Assembly (NCBI GenBank): GCA_949130485.1 | Contig: OX422198.1 | Coordinates: forward strand, 3,817,762 to 3,881,761 | DNA length: 64,000 bases | Reading direction: 5' to 3' | Source: Agelas oroides | Lineage: Eukaryota; Porifera; Demospongiae; Agelasida; Agelasidae | Notes under the pieces: model-generated | Seen by the model: only the letters and a program-made list of their open reading frames with translations | Told to the model about the DNA's origin: nothing | The model's database searches: none | Position numbers and translations under genes: made by a program | Shown here: positions 1-11,997 of the stretch, piece after piece | Position numbering within the stretch: the stretch's first letter is position 1 | Layout of the letters: the number at the start of each line of letters is the position of its first letter

Positions 1-299
1 TGTGGCTGGAATATTCTATAGTGCTCATAGAGCTGTTGGTGCACTAGTACCATATTTTCATGCCACACTGGCTGTTTGATGACATGCATCTCAGACCTTA
101 CAAGTAGAAGTGATTTTGCTCTAATTCTTGCTGGAAAACTAGATGCCACATGGCAACCAGAACTACAGCTAAGTGTACAGAAGGAGCATGGGAGATGCAG
201 CACAAAGCACAGATGCATGTAGCCCCATATAGAAATTGCAAGGTTGTCACAACCTTGTGACAGGCATGTAACAAGGTTGTTGACAAGCAACATTGCCAT
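1..299. repeat. Duplicated flank, related to 42.17-42.34 kb
   Basis: Bases about 60-230 closely resemble about 42,170-42,340, the DNA upstream of the intact membrane-protein gene at 39.9-41.8 kb. Both hold the same run of features in the same order: a GCATG-rich part, a CTCAGACCTTA motif and an AGATGCAGCACA motif. No coding sequence is recognisable. It looks like a remnant of the duplicated gene neighbourhood that now abuts the minisatellite. Confidence 0.6.
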
Positions 300-309
300 A
301 ACAACCTTG

Positions 310-3000
310 TAACAACCTTGTAACAACTTCCCGACAACCTTGTCAGCTCCACGTAAAGGTATAGTAACAACCTCCCAACAACCTTGTCAGCTCCATGTAA
401 AGGTGGTAACAACCTCCCAACAACCTTGTCAGCTCCATGTAAAGGTGGTAACAACCTCCCCACAACCTTGTCAGCTCCATGTAAAGGTAGTAACAACTTC
501 CCAACAACCTTGTCAGCTCCATGTAAAGGTGGTAACAACCTCCCGACAACCTTGTCAGCTCCATGTAAAGGTGGTAACAACCTCCCAACAAACTTGTCAG
601 CTCCATGTAAAGGTGGTAACAACCTCCCAACAACCTTGTCAGCTCCATGTAAAGGTGGTAACAACCTCCCAACAAGCTTGTCAGCTCCAGGTAAAGGATG
701 TAACAACCTCCCGACAACCTTGTCAGCTCCATGTAAAGGTGGTAACAACCTCCCGACAACCTTGTCAGCTCCAGGTAAAGGATGTAACAACCTCCCGACA
801 ACCTTGTCAGCTCCATGTAAAGGTGGTAACAACCTCCCAACAAACTTGTCAGCTCCATGTAAAGGTGGTAACAACCTCCCAACAACCTTGTCAGCTCCAT
901 GTAAAGGTGGTAACAACCTCCCAACAAGCTTGTCAGCTCCAGGTAAAGGATGTAACAACCTCCCGACAACCTTGTCAGCTCCATGTAAAGGTGGTAACAA
1001 CCTCCCGACAACCTTGTCAGCTCCAGGTAAAGGATGTAACAACCTCCCGACAACCTTGTCAGCTCCATGTAAAGGTAGTAACAACTTCCCGACAACCTTG
1101 TCAGCTCCATGTAAAGGTGGTAACAACCTCCTGACAACCTTGTCAGCTCCATGTAAAGGTGGTAACAACCTCCCAACAACCTTGTCAGCTCCATGTAAAG
1201 GTGGTAACAACCTGTAGACAACCTTGTCAGCTCCATGTAAAGGTAGTAACAACCTCCCGACAACCTTGTCAGCTCCATGTGAAGGTGGTAACAACCTCCC
1301 AACAACCTTGTCAGCTCCATGTAAAGGTAGTAACAACCTCCCGACAACCTTGTCAGCTCCATGTGAAGGTGGTAACAACCTCCCAACAACCTTGTCAGCT
1401 CCATGTAAAGGTGGTAACAACCTCCCAACAACCTTGTCAGCTCCATGTAAAGGTGGTAACAACCTCCAGACAACCTTGTCAGCTCCATGTAAAGGTAGTA
1501 ACAACCTCCCGACAACCTTGTCAGCTCCATGTGAAGGTGGTAACAACCTCCCAACAACCTTGTCAGCTCCATGTAAAGGTGGTAACAACCTGTAGACAAC
1601 CTTGTCAGCTCCATGTAAAGGTAGTAACAACCTCCCAACAACCTTGTCAGCTCCATGTAAAGGTAGTAACAACCTCCCGACAACCTTGTCAGCTCCATGT
1701 GAAGGTGGTAACAACCTCCCAACAACCTTGTCAGCTCCATGTAAAGGTGGTAACAACCTGTAGACAACCTTGTCAGCTCCATGTAAAGGTAGTAACAACC
1801 TCCCAACAACCTTGTCAGCTCCATGTGAAGGTGGTAACAACCTCCCAACAACCTTGTCAGCTCCATGTAAAGGTAGTAACAACCTCCCGACAACCTTGTC
1901 AGCTCCATGTGAAGGTGGTAACAACCTCCAGACAACCTTGTCAGCTCCATGTAAAGGTAGTAACAACCTCCCGACAACCTTGTCAGCTCCATGTGAAGGT
2001 GGTAACAACCTCCCAACAACCTTGTCAGCTCCATGTAAAGGTAGTAACAACCTCCCAACAACCTTGTCAGCTCCATGTAAAGGATGTAACAACCTCCCAA
2101 CAACCTTGTCAGCTCCATGTAAAGGTGGTAACAACCTGTAGACAACCTTGTCAGCTCCATGTAAAGGTAGTAACAACCTCCCGACAACCTTGTCAGCTCC
2201 ATGTGAAGGTGGTAACAACCTCCCAACAACCTTGTCAGCTCCATGTAAAGGTAGTAACAACCTCCCAACAACCTTGTCAGCTCCATATAAAGGATGTAAC
2301 AACCTCCCAACAACCTTGTCAGCTCCATGTAAAGGTGGTAACAACCTGTAGACAACCTTGTCAGCTCCATGTAAAGGTAGTAACAACCTCCCGACAACCT
2401 TGTCAGCTCCATGTGAAGGTGGTAACAACCTCCCAACAACCTTGTCAGCTCCATGTAAAGGTGGTAACAACCTGTAGACAACCTTGTCAGCTCCATGTAA
2501 AGGTAGTAACAACCTCCCGACAACCTTGTCAGCTCCATGTGAAGGTGGTAACAACCTCCCAACAACCTTGTCAGCTCCATGTAAAGGTGGTAACAACCTG
2601 TAGACAACCTTGTCAGCTCCATGTAAAGGTAGTAACAACCTCCCGACAACCTTGTCAGCTCCATGTGAAGGTGGTAACAACCTCCCAACAACCTTGTCAG
2701 CTCCATGTAAAGGTAGTAACAACCTCCCAACAACCTTGTCAGCTCCATGTGAAGGTGGTAACAACCTCCCAACAACCTTGTCAGCTCCATGTAAAGGTAG
2801 TAACAACCTCCCAACAACCTTGTCAGCTCCATGTAAAGGTGGTAACAACCTGTAGACAACCTTGTCAGCTCCATGTAAAGGTAGTAACAACCTCCCAACA
2901 ACCTTGTCAGCTCCATGTAAAGGTAGTAACAACCTCCTGACAACCTTGTCAGCTCCATGTAAAAGTGGTAACAATCTGCCGACAACCTTGTCAACTCCAT
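310..3000. repeat. 42-bp minisatellite, about 64 units
   Basis: A head-to-tail array with an exact 42-bp period. The core on the plus strand is ACAACCTTGTCAGCTCCATG followed by a TAAAGG part and AACAACCTCCC. Variants recur: GGTGGT, GGTAGT or GGATGT after AAAG, TGTGAAGG for TGTAAAGG, and CCTGTAG for CCTCCCA. The CCTGTAG variant recurs at spacings that are multiples of 42, including runs of 126 bp, so a three-unit higher-order repeat exists in the right half. Because 42 is divisible by 3 and the units lack stops in several frames, very long open frames exist on both strands (up to 972 codons on minus). Those are most simply a consequence of the period. The right edge runs into a truncated membrane-protein gene. 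Confidence 0.97.
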
Positions 3001-3200
3001 GTAGCACCACACACACACCTGGTCACTCCATTGTACTTTGTCTCCCGGTACCAAGTTGGATAAGACTGCTTTTCTACAACACTCAATTTGCTTCTCTGAC
3101 TGTGATGTAGGATTTTATTAGCCACAGATGATGATTGTAACTTACCACTCAAACACAAGCTGATCATGAACAGAATCACTATGCACTTATTTGTTGCCAT
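2991..3200 (-). pseudogene. N-terminal remnant of multipass membrane-protein gene (copy A)
   Basis: Sixty-nine codons starting at the ATG at 3200. The product has a hydrophobic signal peptide (residues about 1-20) and then the PTWYRETKYNGVTRCVCGAT segment that the intact genes at 39.9 and 46.2 kb also carry. After CVCGAT the frame enters the 42-bp minisatellite and stops within a few codons (TGG AGT TGA). The rest of the ectodomain and all membrane segments are missing. The intact paralogues have no intron here, so this is a truncation and not a first exon. The repeat-unit sequence begins exactly where homology ends. The minus-strand repeat frame that opens at 3054 overlaps this fragment in a different frame. 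The fragment has a signal peptide but no evident function. Confidence 0.85.
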
Positions 3201-3700
3201 CTTCTTTGTGGTGTTCAGCAGTTGTGCAGCAGCTACTGCACACGCACCTACCTATTATATACAGGTCCAATAGCAGATGCACTATTTTAATGTCCACTGC
3301 ACTACTGCACTTTATATAACCACAATTGTTATTAGTTCAGCAATGGATAATTTCCTAAACTTTGAATGTAGCTACAAACAGGTCGTTGGTTTTGGACCAT
3401 GGCAACACATTCACAGTGTGTACTAAACTATAGGATGTTAATTCACATGTTGTCTGATGAGACCAATATGTAATATGTCCTGCACAGTGAGTGACTTTGC
3501 ATAACATCCACACACATATTGGACAGATAACCTCTGAACCTTATACCAGGCTCCCACACTCTATTTACAATAACTGTGTGTTGTTTATTTGAGATGAAAA
3601 CTATACTATCCTTCTTGTGTGAGTAGTTTATAGCTACACTTTGGTATTCTAATAGGATTTAGGGAGCCATTGGGATCTTTGCAACACGATTTTAAATTTT
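3201..3700. other. 5' flank of copy A, no gene seen
   Basis: AT-rich sequence upstream of the copy A start. The first 60 bases (CAGCAGCTACTGCACACGCA and neighbours) resemble the sequence just upstream of copy B and of the 21.5-kb fragment, so part of it is an old promoter region. Beyond about 3,300 I recognise nothing. Confidence 0.4.
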
Positions 3701-3742
3701 AGACAATAGGCTTCTAGCCTATAGGCTAGAAGCCTATTGTCT
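3701..3742. repeat. Perfect 42-bp palindrome
   Basis: A 19-base arm (AGACAATAGGCTTCTAGCC), a TATA centre and the exact reverse complement of the arm, so all 42 bases are self-complementary. An AGAGTGAGAGAAACAGCT motif follows directly and recurs about 70 bases later. It could be a foldback insertion or a cruciform-forming site. No target duplication is obvious. Confidence 0.95.
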
Positions 3743-3872
3743 AGAGTGAGAGAAACAGCTGTCTCCCAGGCAGCTGTGCCTCTCATGGCAGCTCTCCTCC
3801 CACCCTAGCCTATAGAGTGAGAGAAACAGCTCCCATGAGAGGCTTCATTGCTAAAGCTTAACCTTCAGGCTT

Positions 3873-4000
3873 CACAACGACCTGAGTCAAATCCAGAATG
3901 ATGTCAAAATTGAGCACCACAACGACCTGAGTCAAATCTGTCAAAATTGAGCACCACAACGACCTGAGTCAAATCCAGAATGATGTCAAAATTGTGCACC
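3873..4000. repeat. Short tandem repeat, three units
   Basis: Three consecutive units begin CACAACGACCTGAGTCAAAT and end in GTCAAAATTG(A/T)GCAC. The middle unit lacks about 10 bases. Confidence 0.9.
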
Positions 4001-4378
4001 ATTACATAGTTAACTTAATGGTGAAGTGAAACAGCCTCAAACCCTGATTCGGATCAGTCTCTACAGTTGAGATACTACATTCACACATGTACCAAGTGGA
4101 AAAACGTTTCATCTTTGAAGTCATAGCCTTAACAGAACAGTCTGTTGAAGGCATGCACAGGCTATTAATTCAGGGTAACTGGGTCATGGTGAGGGCCAAA
4201 TCTGGAGGCATAAGTTGAGCTATACCGAGGCCTAGGTCTTTGTCTAATCCTTCCTTCTACTGTTCAGAAATTCTAGTTTTTGATATGAAGCAATTTTGTT
4301 TCTGTACATGCACACAGGTTGGCTTCACTTGCTCCACTAGTAAGCTTCTCACACGAGTGGAATGAACTACTAAGGGGT

Positions 4379-6290
4379 GCTGTAGGAGTCAGTTTTGAGA
4401 ATGCCATAGACAATCATAATGTTACTATATAGCTATGCATGGAGGTAAGAGTAAACGTAAATATATTATTACTTGCAGTGAATGACACAAAAAAGAGTTC
4501 ATAAATGGCCTAGAACCACAAATTTACACTCTTTGTGCATCAACTTGATTGGTGTCACAACTGAACACTTAAAACATTGAAAGTTCCTAGAAAGGACTCT
4601 AAACAATATGGTAATGTATACCAAAGGGTGCACTCATCAGTGTAGAGGAAAAATTTTACAAGAATGGAAAATGAGGCTGATATCCATCATTGTGATCTCA
4701 GAGAATTGGCTGACTGCTGAGCTGTACACTAAACACAGTGTGTGGACTTGATTGATGCACTCGCACTCCTATGCCACGCTGACTGCATGATGAGGTCTCA
4801 GACCTTAGCTTTGATCCAAATCTCTTTGGAAAACTGTAACTTATAAAGCCTATTGAGAGACATCAGCTGGTGTTGTAAAGAAGCGCTGTTGCTATCAAAA
4901 GTGCTGTGGAGGCATGGGATGTACTGTAGTGCAGCAAGCCAGTAGCGAAGTGCGCACTTCACTGAAGTGTCCAAGTGACTTGTAGCTCAGTGTGGCTGTG
5001 CTGTATCGGTAGTCTGCTACCAGAAAGTTGTAGCTAATAGATCTAGCTTGTTAACAATGTACCTACCTTAGCCTTTATACAAGGCTCCAGAGCTGCAAGT
5101 CAGGATGAAGTTTGTGTGGTCACTGAAGTGTCAACATTTTTGATCATAACTCAGGTTAGAAGTGGTTTAATAAAATTCTCATCTTTAGCTACTTACCTTC
5201 ATGCTAAAATACCTAGTTTGGCCAACGTAAAATCCTGCATCACCATTGGTCCAATTTCGTAATGGCAAATGTTTGGCCCTATATAGTCTCTGTAGAATAC
5301 CTTTCAGCCTTAGCACTTTAACCAAAGATACTTCAATGACAACTGTATCTAGCTGTGGTCAAACTTCAGTAAGTCCTCTCAGGCTTGGAATAAAAGGCTA
5401 AAACATTGGACATACACGTGTACTTTTGTGGCTTTTCATTCATTTATTCATTACTTTTTTCCCTTTCCACTTGGGGTGTAATTTGTTTTGTTTTGTTTTC
5501 TTTGTGCATTTTCAAATCTTACTGCAACAAATACAAAACAGTGCCACTTGAAAGAGGATTTTTACAAGATGAATGTTATTACATCCCAAACAGGAGCAGA
5601 TCTAGCCAAGAAGAAAGCGGTGGGCCCAGAAGAAATGGGATTGGTAGCAATGTACTTTATGTAGAAAAACTCTCCTATACTATATTTTATGTAAAGTGAT
5701 CCTATATTACATCGGTCTTATGTACTATTACTCATGGGTCTTTTTTTTATGTATGAAGTTCCCTATATACTATATGGGACTTTTTTTATGTATCAAGCCT
5801 CCTACTAGGAATTCTACATAAGATGATCCTTATGTATATATATGTACTATTATGGGTACATCTTCTGTAATCCGGGATCTTACCCTTGTACATAAGATGG
5901 TACCTATTTATAGAGCCACATACTATTGTGAGACCATTTTATAAACTCTGATTATTGTAGGGTCTCACCCTTGTACGTAACATCCCACATATATATAGTT
6001 GAATACATACTATTATGGGTCAATCTTATGTACTCCATTTATTATTTATTGCCTGTGCCGGAATATTTAGGGAGAAAAACTCGTTACCAATGTATAGTGT
6101 GGATTTTTACCCTCTCTGCTTTCTTCCCATCTGGTCAATTTCAATTTAGCTAGTCAATTCCCACTTTGCCAATTTCACTTCATCAATTTCCACCCTGGAA
6201 TTGATGAAATGGGAAGTTGATGAAGACAAGTTGACAAAAAAGGGACAATTATGGCCCACCTTATCAATCGAACTACACTGAATTTCCACG
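4379..6290 (+). repeat. Segmental duplication block, partner at 41.78-44.78 kb
   Basis: Bases 4,379-4,840 align with 41,782-42,245 (DNA upstream of the gene at 39.9-41.8 kb), and about 4,841-6,290 align with about 43,265-44,780, with small indels. An inverted partial copy lies at 33.35-34.0 kb. The block carries no intact gene. At 5,536-5,575 a short piece (GTGCCACTTGAAAGAGGATT) resembles the 3' coding part of the membrane-protein family. Compared with this copy, the 43-kb block lacks some sequence and has gained a 293-bp insertion. The plus-strand open frame at 5,406-5,699 lies in this repeat and shows no protein-level signal. Confidence 0.75.
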
Positions 6291-6440
6291 TATCAGAGTA
6301 GGCACATAATAGTATGTGTGGCACTATATATATACTTATGTACAAGGGTAAGACCCCACAATAATATTGAAAACTTATGCATTTTATAAAATGCTGAAAA
6401 CCTATCACGAGAGTTCCAAAACAAAAACTTACATGCAATC

Positions 6441-6632
6441 TTCAACACAGAAAGTCACCACCTGACTCATTTAGAAGCCCATCATCAATGCTCAGAAGAT
6501 TTCAACACAGAAGTCACCACCTGACTCATTTAGAAGCCCATCATCAATGCTCAGAAGATTTCAACACAGAAAGTCACCACCTGACTCATTTAGAAGCCCA
6601 TCATCAATGTTCAGAGGATTTCAACACAGAAA
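6441..6632. repeat. About 60-bp tandem repeat, three units and a partial
   Basis: Units start TTCAACACAGAAAGTCACCA and end CAATGCTCAGAAGAT. The second unit lost one A, and the last stops after its first 10-15 bases. The open frame across it has no other sign of coding. Confidence 0.95.
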
Positions 6633-6689
6633 AGTGTAGGTGTACTTTGCAAAATGTTCCAATCACATTCACAACAATTGCATAAAAGC

Positions 6690-8740
6690 ATTAATTGGTT
6701 GACAGCTTGGTATATAGTGGTGTGAGGTGCTTATACCCTTTTTGGTCCATGTTCACACACTGCAGGTAGTTGATTATTGTTGCAAGTTACCATGGTGTAT
6801 AGCTAATGCTTATTTCATAAAACTATACAGAATGATAGACTACAGGATGAGTCAGGATGGGTAGCAATTGCAACTGAAGATCCATCAGTAAGTTATCTGG
6901 ATAAAGTCATGCCAGAGAAATTTGAGATAGACCTTTGTGTAAATGTTAAGACGCACAACTTGCATCATTAGACAACTTACTGAGAGGGGTTTTAGTATAG
7001 GAGCACATGAATTGCACTGCAAATTAAGTTTTTACTGACCACCACCATGTTTGCCCTGGTGGTTTTTGATCTACTTACCATTGGAATTCCAAAGGCTCAA
7101 CTCTGAACAAACTGCGGACCTTCTCATCATTTTTTTACATATCTATACAGCCCCAACTGCCATTGCATCGATGGATACGATATTAGCAGTAGTGTCAAAC
7201 ACACGAGTGTGTAAGAGAGCCAAAGAATATTTCGACATTGCATTGCAAAAGCAAGTTATTACTGTTACTCCAATACTTATACTGACTCACATGCATGTAC
7301 AAATAGCTAATATGTGGCACGTGATAAATTGGCATGCACCCCTCCCCCACCCACTCCTTGTGATGGCCCATGCACATGGATATTTTAATAGCAACAAGTC
7401 AACAAGTAGCGAACACCAACAAGTATGACAACAACTGAAAAAGTAACAACAACTTAACTATTAACAGTCAGGACATGAAAAAGTCATAGTTTGGCCTTTC
7501 TTGAGATTCACTCCTACATATCCACAATGCTACCACCATTCATATTTATCACATTAAACCCACACCCTTGCTCGAGGATGGATACAAAGCTTGCCTTCAC
7601 ACCGCAACTGTGTCTGGTTACCTATTGTGAAAGTACGAGTTTACAGTATACATCTATTGTGCATACATTGCCATCAAATATCTCACTTGCATGTTTAGAC
7701 ATCTTCAGTAATGGTTAGAGAAAAGTTACACATGCAACACTGTTTAGCGTCTATACATTACTGCATGCAGAGACCCTTTTCAGAGGCAACAGCTTCCATT
7801 TACTACATCACATTGATGAGAAGTAATGTTGCTGTAGTTTGTGTGACTTTCTAGTTTTAACACAGAAATCCATTCACCTTTCTAGCTATCTATATATATC
7901 AGAAAGTCGGTAGACTATGTATAGGAATGGCGTGGACGGGCAATATATACAATACTTAAGCAGAAGCTGTATGACTTCGCCACAGATATGCTCAAAGCTT
8001 ATGTAAGCGCCCAGCCTTCCTCTTTGAATGCTTTTATGATCAGCACGACTCATATAGTTGTCCAAAAGCCTCGCGGAAGACAGCTACCACAGAAGTGTGC
8101 AGTTGCAAAAGTTCCATTTTTGTTATTCTTTCTTTCGTTCTTATTTTCAGTTGTGCTGTTAAGAACACTCATTTAAAAAACATCTTACTAGCCTTGTTTC
8201 TTTGTGTTTTAACAGCTTTTTACAAATTTCAATGACTTCAAAGTATATGCAACTCTTCCTTCCTAGAAGACTCCAGGCACTAAAGTGCAGATTATGATGA
8301 CCGTGCATGTTGGTGACTCCTGTCTGATGGTTTGGAGACTCGCTGGTAGCTACACTTAGACTCAGTAGTGGAAACAAATGTCGTTTTGATTACCAGAGTC
8401 ACCCCCATGGCCAGCTGTTGAAAGAAACAAACTTTAAAAGTCTGCACTGCTGTGAGCTGTTGTGCTCCAGAAAAAGACTAGGATATCATTGCACAGGGCT
8501 CATATAGATCGCCATAAAATGTAAAACAGGATGAGGTGTTGTATGTACTTGATCTTTAAATGATGTTGTGCGGTGCCACCGCCTCCTTTGAATTTTGTTG
8601 TGAATAGTGGGTATGGTACCATTTCACTTCAGAAAGCCTTATCTTGAGGTGAAATGCAGGTAACCCAGGCAATATGCATATCATTCAATTCAGAAGGGTG
8701 CAGTATTGGCTAAATTGCAAATTAGACACCAATTTGACTG
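6690..8740. other. No recognisable gene
   Basis: AT-rich DNA with only short open frames on either strand. None has a domain, signal peptide or splice pattern that I recognise, and no inverted or tandem repeat stands out. Confidence 0.4.
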
Positions 8741-9234
8741 TCAAATTGCATAATATGATTTTGATATGGGCCTTCATGCAATGTGTATATATACACAGTT
8801 TGACACAATTTATATACTGCATGCATACTTTGTCTATTCTTGTGTAAGCCTATGGAGTTGAAATGTGTTTAAGTAGTATATTTTGCATATTTTTGTTTGT
8901 ATTTTGTATATAACTCAAACTTGTATATTTGCTATGAATGTACTCTGTCAAAATTGTGTATAAATACATTTACTTTGTGTATAGTTTGCACTCAAATTTG
9001 TCTATTTCTGTGTTCAGGAAACTACCTTGTCAAAAGTGTATACTTTTTATATTTATCTTTGTCTGCTGTTTATATTTTTGTGTTTTCTTTAGTAATTTTG
9101 TGTATATTTTTCAATAATAACTGTAAATGTCCATATATATCCTGTTAAAATACACATGTAAATTATAACTGCACATTCCAATCACGTGGGATGCATAGAA
9201 TAACTCAGTTCAGGTAAGTATGCTCTCTGCCATC

Positions 9235-9815
9235 ATTGTGATGGTGGATAATTGTTTGTATATAAGAAAAAGTTAAATCTGTGTTTGTGCATTTGCTTTA
9301 ATGATGACTTCAGTTTATTCAGCCATCTGAATGCTTGTTCAGAGCACTCGGTATTAACGCCATGTACTTCACTCAGATGAGGAAGTTAAGGGTGGCCATG
9401 CTGAATTCTCCAGAGCCATACAGCATGGCTCTGTGTGTTTGGCAACATGGAAGGAGTCTACAAAGTAAGAAACACTACTTAGCGAAGAACCACTCCTTTG
9501 GCTCCACATTACACAGAAAAGGATGCAGATCACATGTTCTGTCATAACCACCCCCAGATATCTCAGTCGCTTAACATCATCACCATGACCAAATGTTGTA
9601 ACAAGAAAGAGGTACACTTGTGTTGGTGACTCGCATGTATACATTTCAGTCGTGTTCACAATTACCCCACATGGAAGTACCAGTGCAAGTACTCCTACAG
9701 TTCTTTCGTAGAACTTTGTGACACCTTTTTCGCTGCAACATCCTGTAAGGACACTGCCACCATCATTTTCAGGTACCTCTCCAACTTTTAGTGCCTCAAA
9801 TCCTTTACACAACTT
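9235..9815 (-). pseudogene. KDZ-type (Kyakuja-Dileera-Zisupton) transposase fragment
   Basis: The minus-strand frame from 9,812 reads through KVGEVPEN, TGCCSEKGVTKFYERTVGVL, ESPTQVYLFLVTTFGHGDDV and DSFHVAKHTEPCCM. I recognise this order of motifs from the KDZ-like transposase proteins common in marine invertebrates, which cut and join transposon ends. A frameshift near 9,385 breaks the frame. In the next frame the homology resumes (LPHLSEVHGVNTECSEQAFR, then WLNKLK and HRFNFFLY) and stops near 9,235. Both ends of the protein are missing and the end of the first frame is scrambled, so the copy is dead. The family assignment is from memory of the motifs. A domesticated gene is unlikely given the frameshift. 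Confidence 0.6.
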
Positions 9816-10364
9816 TCTATGAAATAGGGTTGTATGCTAAAGTTAACTGTATTTAATATAGTTGGATCTGTATAAAATCTACTACTTTTGTGTAGTGGCT
9901 GTATAAAATCCTACTGACTACTCATTGTCGGTTGTCCGGCCATGCTGGTGTCTCTATGGCTTGTGCAAGTTGCAATTTATCATATATATCATGGCATGTA
10001 GGGATGATCCCTACATCTTTTTACACTACTGCAGTTGTACTCCAGTGTGAAAAAGATGCAGGGATGGGGCTTCGTATATATACCTTCATTTTTATATCAT
10101 CCCTACCTTGTTTGCATACTTTTGGCATGCAATTTTTACATTTCTAATATATTTTTTATATTATTTATGTATAAAGATACAATATGGCAAAATTGAATGC
10201 CGGGTGTAGCATTTTATGGGATGCATATTTATCAGGTATGCAAACAAGCCCAGTGTTGTGTGGATTAGCCCTTGATGGTTCTGATCCTTCAATTGTCAGT
10301 TAATCACTCATATCTCAGTCGCTTCTATACACTTAGCTACTCAGTTCAGGTATTTGTGCTCTAA

Positions 10365-10460
10365 TAACTGTATCATTGATGCTGCTATTGTAACTCATAC
10401 AAAAGCCTGCAAGGATTAAACTCTGCTCGGTGGCATCATCACACACCACATCAACCCCTA
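10365..10460 (-). pseudogene. Short internal fragment of the membrane-protein gene family
   Basis: About 95 bases closely match 47,842-47,935 inside the intact gene at 46.2-48.1 kb (ectodomain, around the Cys residues before the CPF motif). At 10,588-10,618 a further piece matches the DNA just upstream of that gene's start (ACAGCTGCTG(C/T)AGTCTCGAT). Between them lies a repeat containing inverted-repeat arms, in place of the signal-peptide region. This looks like one more tandem copy reduced to scraps by insertion and deletion. Confidence 0.75.
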
Positions 10461-10622
10461 ATCTATAAATTGTGTCAAATTGTGTATATATATACACATT
10501 GCATGAAGGCCCATATCAAATGCTACATCCGGCATTCCATTTTGCCATATTACATAAATAATATAAAAAACATATTATTATAACAACATACAACAGATGC
10601 ACAGCTGCTGCAGTCTCGATAG

Positions 10623-11883
10623 AGGGAAACAGACTGACATTTCAGAGCAGCAAAAAAGCTTGAATTATTTCTATCCATTAGCCTTGACTGGTCAACACTC
10701 TTGTGTAACACTCTTGTGTACCACTCTTGTGTAACACTCTTGTGTAACACTCTTGTGTAACACTCTTGTGTAACACTCTTGTGTAACACTCTTGTGTTTG
10801 GTGCACAATTAGCAAACCTGCTGTGCAATGCTGTGGTGTGTGTTTGTCTGAGTATACTATTGCTTATGAACACGATAGAGTGGACAAAATAAGAGTTGAC
10901 TCTATATGGCAGCATGTGCACATGCAGACATTTTGCATGTGGGATCAGGGCTCTGAGGTTGATCTACTTGTTCACACTAAGTCTCGTCAAAGCTGTGCAT
11001 GCTATATAGCTGCCATGTTCGATGATACAACATACAAAGAATCCAAAGCTAGGAGCAAGTTGAACACTGCCTCATAAGTGCCAGGAAGATAGTTTGAGGG
11101 GATAGTTTATCTGTCAGTGTAGCCACACACTACAAGCTCTGGGCAGGTAAGGCAAAGTGGTTACTGAAAAATACAATCATGCATTTATCGAAAAAGTGAA
11201 TATCAGTCAAATGCAAGCTTTATCCAGCTAGGAGATGGTAGCACAGGATTACGGATGGGATGCCTAACACTTGAAGTAAAGGTGTAAATGTATACCCAGC
11301 CTCTCTTTGATTATGCTGTCAAAAAGAGGGATGCTAGGAGAAGGTTCATCTGTGCGCAGTGTGTCCTGAGTCCTCTGGTGCTCTGAAAGGGGTGCTAGGG
11401 GAGAACTTATATGTAGTCTCTGAGAAGGATGTCTGTATTCACTGCTGTTTGCGTTGACCTTGCAAATTAATGCTCGGACACTCAAGAAACGTTGCACTCT
11501 TGTTGTGTGTACAGAGGTCCAGCAGACATAAGAACTGTAGGATAGGTGGGCTAATGTTTGATAGTAGCTATATACTTGAAATTCAACTCCAAACAGTCTT
11601 CTACCAGGGATTTAGCAAAAGAAATACTACATCTGTTCAAGCACCTATCCTCGGAAAAAGGATTCTACTAGCAGACAAGTCTGATAATCATGTATTATAT
11701 CACATCGCTAGCCAAATTTGGCAACTGCTGTAGCATGGTATGGGTTCATAGGCAAGGCCAGTGGAAGGGCAAGTATTTTAGTCTTTCCTTTTCGGAGGAG
11801 GTGGCAAAGAAGTTACGCGTTGTTTTACAATAGAAAATATAATTCAAGCTTTTTTGCTGCTCTGAAATGTCAGTCTGTTTCCC
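10623..11883. repeat. Inverted repeat pair, about 45 bp
   Basis: Bases 10,623-10,668 (GGGAAACAGACTGACATTTC and onward) are the reverse complement of 11,841-11,883. The 1.17 kb between the arms holds a 13-bp tandem repeat and no recognisable gene. It may be a non-autonomous element or an inversion scar. Confidence 0.8.
10694..10797. repeat. 13-bp tandem repeat, eight units
   Basis: Eight copies of AACACTCTTGTGT in a row, with one A-to-C change in the third unit. The open frame on the minus strand across it is a product of the repeat. Confidence 0.97.
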
Positions 11884-11997
11884 CCTAGCTACACAGCTGC
11901 CAGAAATGCATCCCTTTTCTGATATTCAATACTGCCTAGTTTTAATACTATACTGATACCATGCTTACTTGTTCTCTTCTCCCTTGATGTGCTGCAT

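Larger units (their letters stand above)
8761..10519. repeat. Inverted repeat pair, about 54 bp, flanking 1.65 kb
   Basis: The arm at 8,761-8,814 (TTGATATGGGCCTTCATGCA and onward) is the near-exact reverse complement of 10,464-10,519. Between the arms lies a decayed KDZ-type transposase fragment (9.2-9.8 kb), so the arms may be the ends or sub-terminal repeats of that element. A second inverted pair (10,181-10,214 with 10,519-10,553) overlaps the right arm. No clear target duplication was found, so the element boundaries remain open. Confidence 0.65.

Noticed and set aside
310-3000. CRISPR array
   Set aside because: The units are contiguous with no unique spacers, and the window is eukaryotic.
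98-3054. Very long open frames (972, 903 and 593 codons) over the first 3 kb on both strands
   Set aside because: They are produced by a 42-bp tandem repeat whose period is a multiple of 3. Several frames on both strands are open at once, which is not the mark of a selected coding sequence. Kept only as a question in the findings.
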